Assembly: GCF_003858635.1 (NCBI RefSeq)
Contig: NZ_RQJO01000011.1
Span: 62,001-126,000, forward strand
Length of the DNA: 64,000 bases
Reading direction: 5' to 3'
Source of the DNA: Larkinella rosea
Lineage (GTDB): Bacteria > Bacteroidota > Bacteroidia > Cytophagales > Spirosomataceae
Positions 34,096 through 42,226 of the stretch are shown one piece after another. The notes under the pieces were generated by a model. The model saw nothing but the letters and a program-made list of their open reading frames with translations. It did not search any database and was not told where the DNA came from. The number at the start of each line of letters is the position of its first letter. Positions within the stretch are counted from its first letter, which is position 1. Position numbers and translations under genes: made by a program.

Positions 34096-36504
34096 ATGCT
34101 TAAAAACTACCTCAAAATCGCCTGGCGAAACTTCCGCAATCAGCGGTTTTTCTCGCTCATCAACCTGTTGGGGCTGTCCGTTGGAATGGCGGCCTGCATG
34201 GTCATCGGACTGTATGTGACGTTCGAGAAAAGCTACGATAACTTCCATACCGATGCCGACCGGATTTACCGCATTGAACTCGATGCGTATCAGGATGGCG
34301 GAAAACTGGCCTGGCGGTCGGCCACATCGTATCCGGCCATTGTGCCGACGATGAAAAAAGACTATCCCGAAGTGGAGGATTTCACCCGGCTTTACGACGC
34401 CAACAACGGTGTCGTAAGCTTCGGTGACCGCCATTTTCGGGAAACCAATTTCTTTTACGCCGACTCCAATGCCCTGTCGTTTTTCAAAATTGGCTTGCTG
34501 AAAGGTGATCCCAAAACCGCCTTGGTCGGAACAAAAAAGGCGGTTTTATCGGAATCGACGGCCCGGAAATATTTCGGAGCCACCGACCCGCTGAATAAAA
34601 TCGTCAAGCTCGACACGACTTCGTACCTGGTGACGGGCGTCTTCAAGGATTACCCCAAAAACTCCCACCTCGAAATTGATCTGCTGTTTTCGTATCTCCC
34701 GGACCCGGAAGCGCAAACCAGTTGGGGGTGGTACGATTTCTTCTCCTACGTCAAATTGCGCCCATCGACCGATCCGCAGCAACTGGAGGCCAAACTGCCC
34801 GCCATGCTGATGAAGTACAACGGCGACTGGTACCGGCGGTCGGGGAAAAAGAACGTTCTGTTGTTGCAGCCACTGCGCGACATTCACCTGGAATCACACC
34901 TAAATCAGGAAGCCGAAGTGAACGGCGACGGCCGAACCGTGCAGTTTCTGGTGTGGGTGGCGTTTGCCATTCTGGTGATTGCCTGGATCAATTACATCAA
35001 TCTCTCGACTTCGCGGGCGCTCGACCGGGCAAAGGAAGTCGGCATTCGCAAGGTGGTTGGGGCGATGCGGGCGGGGCTGATCCGGCAGTTTATTTTTGAA
35101 TCACTGCTGTTGAATCTACTGGCGTTTGGCGTAGCGGTGGGGTTAGTGCTGGCGTTGTTGCCGTCGTTCAATGCGTTAACCGGAAAACCGCTCGCTTTTG
35201 CGCAACTGTTTGACAGCCAGCTCTGGATTACAGGTTTGGTAGTCTTTTTTATGGGTACGATGTTGTCCAGTTTATACCCGGCTTTAGTCCTGTCCGACTA
35301 TCAGCCGGTTGCGGTCTTGAAAGGGCGGTTTGCGCAAACCGCTCGTGGCATGGGGTTGCGGCAAACGCTGATTGTGATCCAGTTTGCGGCTTCGGTCATG
35401 CTGATCATCGGAACACTGACGGTTTATAAGCAACTCCGGTACATGCAGCAGCAGGAGTTGGGATTTGCCAAAGAACAGACGCTGGTGGTGCAGGCACCCG
35501 GCGTGACCGATGCGAGTTTTCCGACGCGTTCGGAGACATTCAAACAACAGTTGATCCGCCGGAATCTGGCCGAAAGCGCAACGGCTTCGGCGTATGTGCC
35601 GGGTATCGAAATTTTGTGGACCAACAGTTTCCGGCGCAAAGATCAGAACCGCGAGAATTTCAATACCATGTTCATGACATCGATCGACAATGATTTTCTG
35701 TACAGTTACAAAATTGGGCTGGTGGCTGGCCGGAATTTCAACCGCAGTTTCGGGACTGATTCGATGGCCGTTTTGCTGAACGAAACGGCGGTGAGCACGT
35801 TCGGCTTCAAATCGCCGGAAGATGCGCTGAATAAGGAAATTATGTCGGGCGATAACCCCCTGCACATTGTTGGCATCGTGAAAGATTTTCACCAGCAAGG
35901 GTTGAAACTGGCCAAAGATCCGATGGTTTTTCTATCGGTCTACCGGCGGGCGGATCGCTTACGCAATCTGAATTATTATTCCCTGAAAGTCCGGACGAGC
36001 GACCTCCCTACCACGATTGCCGCCGTGGAGCAGCAGTTTGCGCAGTCATTTCCCGGAAATCCGTTCGAATATTTCTTTCTGGACGATTTCTTCAACCAGC
36101 AGTACCAGTCGGATCAGCAATTCGGAACGGTTTTCGGCCTGTTTGCCGGACTGGCTATTTTCATTGCGTCGCTCGGTCTGTTGGGCCTGATTTCGTTTAC
36201 GGTGGCCCGCCGGACGCGTGAAATCGGCATCCGGAAAGTGCTGGGCGCCGACACGTCCACCATCGTGGTGTTGCTGACCAGAGACTTTATGAAACTCGTT
36301 CTGATCGCGATCGTGCTGGCCGCTCCGCTGGCGGGGTATCTGATGAATGACTGGTTAGGTGGTTTTGCGTACCGAACGTCGATGGGCGTTGGCGTTTTCG
36401 TGTTGGCGGGCGTTTTGGCCATGCTGATTGCCCTGGTCACCATCAGTTTCCAATCCATCAAAGCCGCGTTAATGAATCCGGTCAAATCACTGCGTTCGGA
36501 GTGA
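34096..36504 (+). CDS. MacB/FtsX-type ABC permease (array member 12)
   Basis: The protein has 802 residues, starting MLKNYLKIAWRNFRNQRFF. First coupling motif KEVGIRKVVGAM near 310; the second, RTREIGIRKVLGAD near 704, has Arg for Lys. It then reads LLTRDFMKL instead of LLSKDFLKL. The last TM pair lacks the paired tryptophans found in other copies (RTSMGVGVFVLAG instead of a WW-containing loop). Signature GIVKDFHQQGLKLAKDP. C-terminus NPVKSLRSE. Confidence 0.91.
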   Translation: MLKNYLKIAWRNFRNQRFFSLINLLGLSVGMAACMVIGLYVTFEKSYDNFHTDADRIYRIELDAYQDGGKLAWRSATSYPAIVPTMKKDYPEVEDFTRLYDANNGVVSFGDRHFRETNFFYADSNALSFFKIGLLKGDPKTALVGTKKAVLSESTARKYFGATDPLNKIVKLDTTSYLVTGVFKDYPKNSHLEIDLLFSYLPDPEAQTSWGWYDFFSYVKLRPSTDPQQLEAKLPAMLMKYNGDWYRRSGKKNVLLLQPLRDIHLESHLNQEAEVNGDGRTVQFLVWVAFAILVIAWINYINLSTSRALDRAKEVGIRKVVGAMRAGLIRQFIFESLLLNLLAFGVAVGLVLALLPSFNALTGKPLAFAQLFDSQLWITGLVVFFMGTMLSSLYPALVLSDYQPVAVLKGRFAQTARGMGLRQTLIVIQFAASVMLIIGTLTVYKQLRYMQQQELGFAKEQTLVVQAPGVTDASFPTRSETFKQQLIRRNLAESATASAYVPGIEILWTNSFRRKDQNRENFNTMFMTSIDNDFLYSYKIGLVAGRNFNRSFGTDSMAVLLNETAVSTFGFKSPEDALNKEIMSGDNPLHIVGIVKDFHQQGLKLAKDPMVFLSVYRRADRLRNLNYYSLKVRTSDLPTTIAAVEQQFAQSFPGNPFEYFFLDDFFNQQYQSDQQFGTVFGLFAGLAIFIASLGLLGLISFTVARRTREIGIRKVLGADTSTIVVLLTRDFMKLVLIAIVLAAPLAGYLMNDWLGGFAYRTSMGVGVFVLAGVLAMLIALVTISFQSIKAALMNPVKSLRSE

Positions 36505-36594
36505 TCACTTAAGAGTTAAGGGGTATGAGTTAAGTTTTGCTGACGCATTCTTTTTAATTCATAACTCTTAACTCACAACTCTTAATTAAAAAGT
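36505..36594. repeat. Inverted repeat in the permease 12-13 gap
   Basis: ACTTAAGAGTTAAGGGGTAT and GAGTTAAG on the left pair with AATTCATAACTCTTAACTC and ACTCTTAATT on the right. This is a third sequence type with the same position and size. Confidence 0.75.
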
Positions 36595-36595
36595 T

Positions 36596-39028
36596 ATGAT
36601 TCCTAACCACCTCAAAATCAGTCTTCGCCACCTTTGGCGGAATCGGTTGTTCACCGCCCTCAATATCCTGGGACTGGCCATTGGTATCAGCGCATGCTGG
36701 GCCATTTACCGCATTGTCAGCTACGAGTTTAGCTTTGATAAACAACAGCCGAACCGCGAACGGATTTACCGCGTGGTCAGCCACTTTAAATCGGACGGCA
36801 ACGAAGGAAAGAATGCCGGGGTACCGACGCCAATGGCCGACGCCATCCGGGAGGAGGTTCCGGGTCTGGAGAAAGTGGTGCCGGTTTGGGATCATTGGAA
36901 AGAAAGCGTTCTGATTCCGGGCGGAAAAACCGGCTCGAACCGGTTTGTGGAACCGAAGAAACTCATCGCGACCAGCGAACAGTATTTCGAAATGGTGCCG
37001 TACCGGTGGCTGGCCGGTAGGATGGCTACGGCACTGGATGGCCCTAACAAAGTGGTGCTGACGCAAAGCCGGGCAGAAAATTATTTTCCGGGAGTGCCGG
37101 CCGCACAAGTGCTGGGAAAGACGATTCTCTACGACGATACCGTCGCCGTCCGGGTTTCCGGGGTGGTGGCCGACCTCGATTTCCCGAGCAGCTTCGATGC
37201 TCAGGAGTTTTTTCCGGTCAGGTTTACCAAAAATTCGAATCCGAACTGGGGCGGAGTCAGTTCCAATACGAAACTGTATATCCAACTCGTACCGAATGCC
37301 GCTCCTGCGAATGTCTTGAAGCAAATCAATGCGATTTCGGCCAAAGCCGGTGCGGAAAACATGAAGAAGTACCACTTCCGGCGCTGGCATCAATTTATTC
37401 CGTTACCACAAGTTCATTTTTCGACGGAATACGGCGAAAACATGCGCAAGGCCAACCAAAACGTGCTGTACGGATTGATCGGTATTGCGGTTTTTCTGCT
37501 GTTGCTGGCCTGTATCAATTACATCAACCTGACGACGGCGCAGATGCCGCAACGGGCCAAAGAAGTTGGTATTCGGAAAACGCTGGGCAGTTCCCGCTGG
37601 CACCTGATCCGGCAGTTTCTGGGCGAAACGCTGGTGATCACGGTTTTGGCGGTTACCCTCTCGTATTTGCTGTCACGCTGGGCGATGGCGACCTTTCAGG
37701 AACTGATTCCGGAAGGGATGGATCAGTATACGGAGTATGGGAAGATTGCGGTTTTCCTGCTGGTACTTATAATGGGCGTTACCGGTTTTTCGGGCCTGTA
37801 TCCCGGCTGGCTGGTTACCCGTGTACAGGCCGTGAGCATGATGCGCGGTCAGGTAACGACGGAGGTTGGGAAAGGTGGTTTGACCCTGCGCAAGAGCCTG
37901 ATTGTCTTTCAGTTTGTGGTGGCACAATTGTTCATTGTCGGTACGATGCTGGTGGGGCGGCAACTGCATTATTTACTCAATAAAGACCTCGGATTTAATC
38001 GAGAAGCGGTTTTGACGTTCGATGTGCCCTGGAAATTGCAGGACAAACCGGCGTACAAAGACCGCCAGTTCACGATGCAGCAGGAACTGACGAAGCAGCC
38101 CGGAATTTCGGCCGTCGCCCTGGGAAATGCACCGATGAACAGCTCGTTCAACAGCAACAGTTATCAATACAAGACGAAAAAAGGCGGTATTATCGAAAAG
38201 TCTATGTTTATGAAGTACATCGATACGACGCTGCTTTCCCTGTATAGAATACCCTTGCTGGCGGGCCGGAATTTGGCCGCTTCCGATACCGTCCGCGAAT
38301 ACGTCATCAACGAAACCGCCCTGCATGAATTCGGGATGTCGTCGCCCCAGGAAGCCATCGGAAAATACATTCAGCAACTGGACGGCCATCCGATTCCGAT
38401 TGTCGGTGTCGTGAAGGATTTTCACATCGGATCGTTTTACCAGAAAATAGAACCGGTTTTGCTGATGACCCGGAAAAACCGCCTGACGACGTTCAACGTA
38501 AAACTGAGTACGTCGAATCCGGCCCAGTGGCAGGCGGCTATCCAACAGATGGAACAAAGCTGGAAACAATTTTACCCCACCGAGCCATTTGAGTACAAAT
38601 TCTACGACAGTACACTGGAAGAGATTTACACCCGGGAACGGAACATGTCGCGGATTATCAACCTGGCGACGGCGGTGGCGGTTGTCATCAGTTGCCTCGG
38701 GCTGTTTGGCCTGTCGACGTTGATTGCATTTCAGCGGATTAAAGAAGTGGGCGTTCGCAAGGTGCTGGGGGCCACGGTCGTTAGTATTGTAGGCTTGCTG
38801 ACGCGGGATTTCCTGAAGCTCGTGCTGGTCGCGATTCTGATTGCCTCGCCGATCGCGTATTATTTCACCAACAAGTGGCTACAGGAATTTGCGTATAAAG
38901 TCGATATTGAATGGTGGGTTTTTGCCGCCGGAGCCGTTATGGCCATCGCAATTGCCTTCGTAACCGTCAGTTTCCAGAGCATCAAAGCCGCTTTGACAAA
39001 CCCGGTAAAAAGTCTTCGAAGTGAATAA
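36596..39028 (+). CDS. MacB/FtsX-type ABC permease (array member 13)
   Basis: The protein has 810 residues. It has a diverged start, MIPNHLKISLRHLWRNRLF, and TM1 with CWAIYRIVSYEF. First coupling motif KEVGIRKTLGSS near 320; second IKEVGVRKVLGAT near 714. The first FtsX block ends FSGLYPGWLVTR rather than the usual SGSYPAF. Signature GVVKDFHIGSFYQKIEP. C-terminus TNPVKSLRSE. Confidence 0.91.
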   Translation: MIPNHLKISLRHLWRNRLFTALNILGLAIGISACWAIYRIVSYEFSFDKQQPNRERIYRVVSHFKSDGNEGKNAGVPTPMADAIREEVPGLEKVVPVWDHWKESVLIPGGKTGSNRFVEPKKLIATSEQYFEMVPYRWLAGRMATALDGPNKVVLTQSRAENYFPGVPAAQVLGKTILYDDTVAVRVSGVVADLDFPSSFDAQEFFPVRFTKNSNPNWGGVSSNTKLYIQLVPNAAPANVLKQINAISAKAGAENMKKYHFRRWHQFIPLPQVHFSTEYGENMRKANQNVLYGLIGIAVFLLLLACINYINLTTAQMPQRAKEVGIRKTLGSSRWHLIRQFLGETLVITVLAVTLSYLLSRWAMATFQELIPEGMDQYTEYGKIAVFLLVLIMGVTGFSGLYPGWLVTRVQAVSMMRGQVTTEVGKGGLTLRKSLIVFQFVVAQLFIVGTMLVGRQLHYLLNKDLGFNREAVLTFDVPWKLQDKPAYKDRQFTMQQELTKQPGISAVALGNAPMNSSFNSNSYQYKTKKGGIIEKSMFMKYIDTTLLSLYRIPLLAGRNLAASDTVREYVINETALHEFGMSSPQEAIGKYIQQLDGHPIPIVGVVKDFHIGSFYQKIEPVLLMTRKNRLTTFNVKLSTSNPAQWQAAIQQMEQSWKQFYPTEPFEYKFYDSTLEEIYTRERNMSRIINLATAVAVVISCLGLFGLSTLIAFQRIKEVGVRKVLGATVVSIVGLLTRDFLKLVLVAILIASPIAYYFTNKWLQEFAYKVDIEWWVFAAGAVMAIAIAFVTVSFQSIKAALTNPVKSLRSE

Positions 39029-39052
39029 CTGAATACCCAATCTCCTATAACC

Positions 39053-39349
39053 ATGGCAGCACATATCGCTATCCCAATTCCGACGATGCCCGGCAAGCAG
39101 GACATCGAAATCGAAGTCACGATTAACGGCCAGAAACAGGCTTTGCACTATCGGGTGGAGCTGTTTTACTGGGAAGACTGCAACATTCCAACCATCGACC
39201 GCGTGGACTGCATCCGGCAAATGCTCGCGGGCTACGATCAGGACTGGACGCTCTACTACATCGGCTCCCCCACCGACCAGTTTGTCCCGATCACGTTTGT
39301 CAAACGGGAAGATTTGATCAAACAAAGGAGGTTGCTGGTCGAGTCTTAA
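39053..39349 (+). CDS. Hypothetical 98-residue cytoplasmic protein
   Basis: A short acidic protein without signal peptide or TM. It begins MAAHIAIPIPTMPGKQDIEI, has a beta-rich middle (VTINGQKQALHYRVELFYW) and ends in a basic helix (KREDLIKQRRLLVES). It starts 24 nt after permease 13 and is probably cotranscribed with it. I do not recognise the family. The Tyr/Trp/Asp-rich segment (YDQDWTLYYIGSPTDQ) suggests a small binding fold but nothing more can be said. Confidence 0.65.
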   Translation: MAAHIAIPIPTMPGKQDIEIEVTINGQKQALHYRVELFYWEDCNIPTIDRVDCIRQMLAGYDQDWTLYYIGSPTDQFVPITFVKREDLIKQRRLLVES

Positions 39350-39352
39350 AGT

Positions 39353-39449
39353 TGTTTCGCGGAGTTGAGCGGAGAAAAGGGGAGTTAAGCGGAGAAGGAT
39401 AAAAAAACTCCGCTTAACTCCCCTTTTCTCCGCTCAACTCCGCGAAACA
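39353..39449. repeat. Perfect 42-bp inverted repeat
   Basis: The arms 39353-39394 and 39408-39449 are exact complements over 42 bp (left begins TGTTTCGCGGAGTTGAGCGG) around a 13-nt loop (AAGGATAAAAAAA). It starts 4 nt after the stop of the 98-residue gene. Inside each arm there is a shorter tandem motif (GCGGAG-TTGA-GCGGAG). Expected to form a very stable RNA hairpin. Confidence 0.95.
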
Positions 39450-39499
39450 GCACAAAACAACACTTTTACATTTCGTTTACAATGTTTTACGGGCTTTCA

Positions 39500-39530
39500 T
39501 TGCCTGTGTTTTGAACACGCGATACATTTG
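39500..39530 (+). promoter_or_regulatory. Bacteroidetes sigma-A-type promoter for the secreted protein/protease/regulator unit
   Basis: TTG at 39500-39502, 20 nt, then TACATTTG at 39523-39530 matches TTG-N20-TAnnTTTG. Transcription would start near 39537, 20 nt before the ATG at 39557. Confidence 0.65.
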
Positions 39531-39556
39531 GCTATCACGATTTAACGAAAGCCAAC

Positions 39557-40057
39557 ATGTCACGAAAATGGATTTTACCCGCCTTGTGTTTCTGTACGGT
39601 TTTGCTGCCGTCCCTTTACAGCCATTCAATGCGATCGACGGAAAACCGGATCACGGATTCGCACGAAAGCCGGAAATTGACCGAAGAGAAAAAGACAAAA
39701 GTGTTCGCCCATAATCCGCTGGTACTGGATGGAATTGAGCTGGATTATTCGTTTTTCTCGCTCACCAGCCGGGGCAAGCTGGCGGTTGTGGCTGGCGATC
39801 CCAATTCGGCGGATGCCGTCAAAATACCGTTTCGGGCGTATCTGAGACGAGACGGAAAACCGCTCAACAAAGGCCAGGCAACTACCGTTTGTGAGAGGGA
39901 TGAAGTGGAATTGTCCGAGGTGTTGGCGTCCGCCCAGGTTGGTGATGAACTGGTGATTGAGCCGACCCGAAAAGAAGACGCCGTGGCCAAACGTATCATC
40001 CGGCTGAAACTTTTCTGGTTTCTCAAACTGCCTTTCCAAAAGGGAGACGGCTGTTAA
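39557..40057 (+). CDS. Secreted protein with possible GldM-like C-terminal beta domain
   Basis: The 166-residue product has a signal peptide (MSRKWILPALCFCTVLLPSL, cleavage near SHS). The mature part is one beta-rich domain. The ending pattern VELSEVLASAQVGDELVIEP resembles the last domain of the gliding/secretion protein GldM (a SAxxGDxV step followed by a strand with basic residues), so a GldM-like fold is suggested but not proven. It is the first gene after a good promoter and lies 18 nt upstream of the trypsin-like protease gene, with which it is probably cotranscribed. Confidence 0.7.
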   Translation: MSRKWILPALCFCTVLLPSLYSHSMRSTENRITDSHESRKLTEEKKTKVFAHNPLVLDGIELDYSFFSLTSRGKLAVVAGDPNSADAVKIPFRAYLRRDGKPLNKGQATTVCERDEVELSEVLASAQVGDELVIEPTRKEDAVAKRIIRLKLFWFLKLPFQKGDGC

Positions 40058-40075
40058 TCAGGCATTATTTACTTC

Positions 40076-41239
40076 ATGAAAAGGCTATTTTTAGGGCTGC
40101 TGGCGCTGCCTGGGCTTTGTTTTGCGCAGACCGCTGAAACGTGGATGCAGAAACCGGTTCAGGCCTGGCCTCAGATTGCACTGGTGAATGACGTGTTATA
40201 TAAAAACGGCGACAAATACGAAGACCCGACGATTACGTACGGAGCCAGCGGTTTTTTGCTCGACACCGGAAAGGACACGCTGGCGGTTTCGGCCAAACAT
40301 ATTTTGTGGGTGGCCCGCAACAAAGCATCGAAGCAGGTGGTGATCAACGAGCAGCTGAAAAGCTGGAAAATGTACCCGAAACACAACCCGGCCGATTCGG
40401 TGGTGATCGACCGGTTGCTGAACGAAGATCCAACGGAAAAACTGTGGGATGGTCCCGATAATGGGGTGCTTCAACGCGACTGGATTGTTTTTTCAACCAA
40501 ATCGATTTCGCCAAACATTCAGCCGTTAAAACTGCGGGAAAAACCGGTTTCGGCGGGCGAAAGCGTCTATCTGACGGGCAATCCGTACCGTTTTAAACAA
40601 ACGCTGACGGCAAAAGGTCAGGTTGTGAAAACCGAAGGGCCGGTGTTTTATGTGGAGTTTCAGGGCGTGGGAATGGATACGGTTTTTCTGGGCGGAGCAA
40701 GTGGTTCGCCAATCATCGACGCCAACGGAAAACTGATCGGCATTTATTCGAATGGCCGGACGGATGGAAAAACCGGTAAGCGCGTAAATGTTATCAGTTC
40801 AACGGATTACCTGAAAAAAGTACTGGCCGGTACCCAACCGCTTAACGTCAATCGAAAACCGGTTTCGGAGTACCTCGATTCGTTGCTGCATCGGGAAACC
40901 GTGCAAAAAGCCTTACCGGTTTTTGATCGGTTTCGGAAAACGGAATCGTCGTTTTATCAATATGAACTTACGTATCTAAACCACGATGCGATCCTGAAAA
41001 CCGGTGAAAAACTGATTGGCGAAAACCGAAAAGAGGAAGCGGTTCTTTATTTTGATTACTTTGTTAAAAATTTCGATTACCACGGTTATCTGATGTCGTT
41101 GGCCAAAACATGGGTGCTGGTTAACCGAAAACCGGAAGCCATTAAACGGCTGGAAACGGAAGTTAAAAAACCGGACATCGATCCGTACGTGAAAGATGAA
41201 TTGGAGAAATTGCTGGCGGACATTGTTCGCCGGGAATAA
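40076..41239 (+). CDS. Exported trypsin-like serine protease with C-terminal helical tail
   Basis: The protein has 387 residues and a signal peptide (MKRLFLGLLALPGLCFAQ). The triad is visible: His75 in VSAKHIL, Asp135 in LQRDWIVF and Ser209 in FLGGASGSPI. The SGFLLDT opening and LIGIYSNG following the serine fit the S1/HtrA-like chymotrypsin fold. No PDZ domain follows; residues about 280-387 are helical and TPR-like (KTGEKLIGENRKEEAVLYFD). Predicted location is the periplasm. It ends 13 nt before the membrane regulator gene, which suggests functional coupling such as regulated proteolysis (inference). Confidence 0.8.
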   Translation: MKRLFLGLLALPGLCFAQTAETWMQKPVQAWPQIALVNDVLYKNGDKYEDPTITYGASGFLLDTGKDTLAVSAKHILWVARNKASKQVVINEQLKSWKMYPKHNPADSVVIDRLLNEDPTEKLWDGPDNGVLQRDWIVFSTKSISPNIQPLKLREKPVSAGESVYLTGNPYRFKQTLTAKGQVVKTEGPVFYVEFQGVGMDTVFLGGASGSPIIDANGKLIGIYSNGRTDGKTGKRVNVISSTDYLKKVLAGTQPLNVNRKPVSEYLDSLLHRETVQKALPVFDRFRKTESSFYQYELTYLNHDAILKTGEKLIGENRKEEAVLYFDYFVKNFDYHGYLMSLAKTWVLVNRKPEAIKRLETEVKKPDIDPYVKDELEKLLADIVRRE

Positions 41240-41252
41240 AACGGAACTCAAT

Positions 41253-42161
41253 ATGGGAAAAGCAGCCCGAATCATCGCCCTCAGTGCCGTTTTGTTAACG
41301 GCCTTGCTCTTTGTGCAGTTTGTTCGTTCGACGCCCACTCCGGCGCAGTCCGAAAAAAACCGGTTTGCGGAGAAAGTCAACCTCGCCCTTCGCCGGACGG
41401 CCCATCAGATGCTGGCAGCCGCGGGCGACTCGACGTCGCAGATTCCGCCCGTTCAGCAAACCGATGCCAGTACGTTTTTGATCCGGTTGGATCAATCGTT
41501 CGATTACGGCAAATTGCCCGGACTGTTGCAGAAATCCCTTCAGGTTCACGCGATTAACGAGAAATACGACGTTGCCGTCCTGAACTGTTCCGACGGAAAA
41601 ATCCAGTTGGGTTACTCGGTTCTGGACGTTAGAGAAAAGCAGGTTGTCGCTTGTTCCGGCCGGGTGCAAACCAAAGGTTGCTACAACCTGCAAGTCCGGT
41701 TTGCAACGCCCGAAGCCGCTCCCCCCATCGCCATGAACTGGTGGATGCTGGCCATTGGGAGTGTATTGACGGCGCTGGTTTTTACCGTTTTCCGCCGGTC
41801 GTCACCACCGAAGGAAGCAATCACTTCACCGGTTTCTACCCCGGAAGAAGATCATAAACTCCACTTTGGGAACTCCAGTCTCGATATGGCCAATCTGAAA
41901 TTGGTTGCCAATCATCAGGAACACGACCTGACGTATCGGGAGGCCAAACTGCTCCGCCTTTTCGCCGGAAGTCCCAATCAGTTGCTGGAGCGCGATTTTA
42001 TCCTCAAATCGGTCTGGGAAGATGAAGGAATCATCGTGGGACGCAGCGTGGATGTGTTCGTGTCCCGACTTCGCAAACTGCTTCAGGACGACCCGACGGT
42101 AAAAATTGTCGCCGTCCACGGCGTGGGGTATCGGCTGGAAATCCGTACCCATGGACTTTAG
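41253..42161 (+). CDS. Membrane-anchored one-component regulator: periplasmic sensor, one TM, OmpR-type winged helix
   Basis: The 302-residue protein has an N-terminal TM (about 7-24), a periplasmic domain (25-160), a second TM (about 163-181) and a cytoplasmic OmpR/PhoB-type winged helix (about 205-300, LTYREAKLLRLFAG, GRSVDVFVSRLRKLL, VHGVGYRLE). The sensor domain resembles that of the histidine kinase at 49327 (shared pattern LQ(T/K)SL..H.I and (Y/L)NC.(S/D)), and the winged helix resembles that of the regulator at 50593 (VHGVGYRL versus LHGIGFRL). No kinase or receiver is present, so sensing is joined directly to DNA binding. The start MGKAARIIAL at 41253 was preferred over a frame opening at 41196. 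Its last codons and stop lie in an inverted repeat. Confidence 0.88.
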   Translation: MGKAARIIALSAVLLTALLFVQFVRSTPTPAQSEKNRFAEKVNLALRRTAHQMLAAAGDSTSQIPPVQQTDASTFLIRLDQSFDYGKLPGLLQKSLQVHAINEKYDVAVLNCSDGKIQLGYSVLDVREKQVVACSGRVQTKGCYNLQVRFATPEAAPPIAMNWWMLAIGSVLTALVFTVFRRSSPPKEAITSPVSTPEEDHKLHFGNSSLDMANLKLVANHQEHDLTYREAKLLRLFAGSPNQLLERDFILKSVWEDEGIIVGRSVDVFVSRLRKLLQDDPTVKIVAVHGVGYRLEIRTHGL

Positions 42162-42223
42162 TCCGTGTTTTTTTACAGGTTCTACATTCAAGGACTAAAC
42201 ACGGACTAAAGTCCGTAGGTACG
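42144..42223. repeat. 27-bp inverted repeat overlapping the regulator stop codon
   Basis: Arms 42144-42170 and 42197-42223 pair with two mismatches; each contains its own short palindrome (GGACTTTAGTCC, GGACTAAAGTCC). The stop TAG of the regulator (42159-42161) and its last residues THGL are encoded by the left arm. The right arm ends 3 nt before the next permease ATG. Confidence 0.85.
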
Positions 42224-42226
42224 TAG

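Noticed and set aside
42202-42215. CGGAC-TAAA-GTCCG as a further copy of the UAS palindrome
   Set aside because: Half-sites point outward (CGGAC...GTCCG), opposite to GTCCG...CGGAC; it is part of the 27-bp inverted repeat and has no -24/-12 element downstream.
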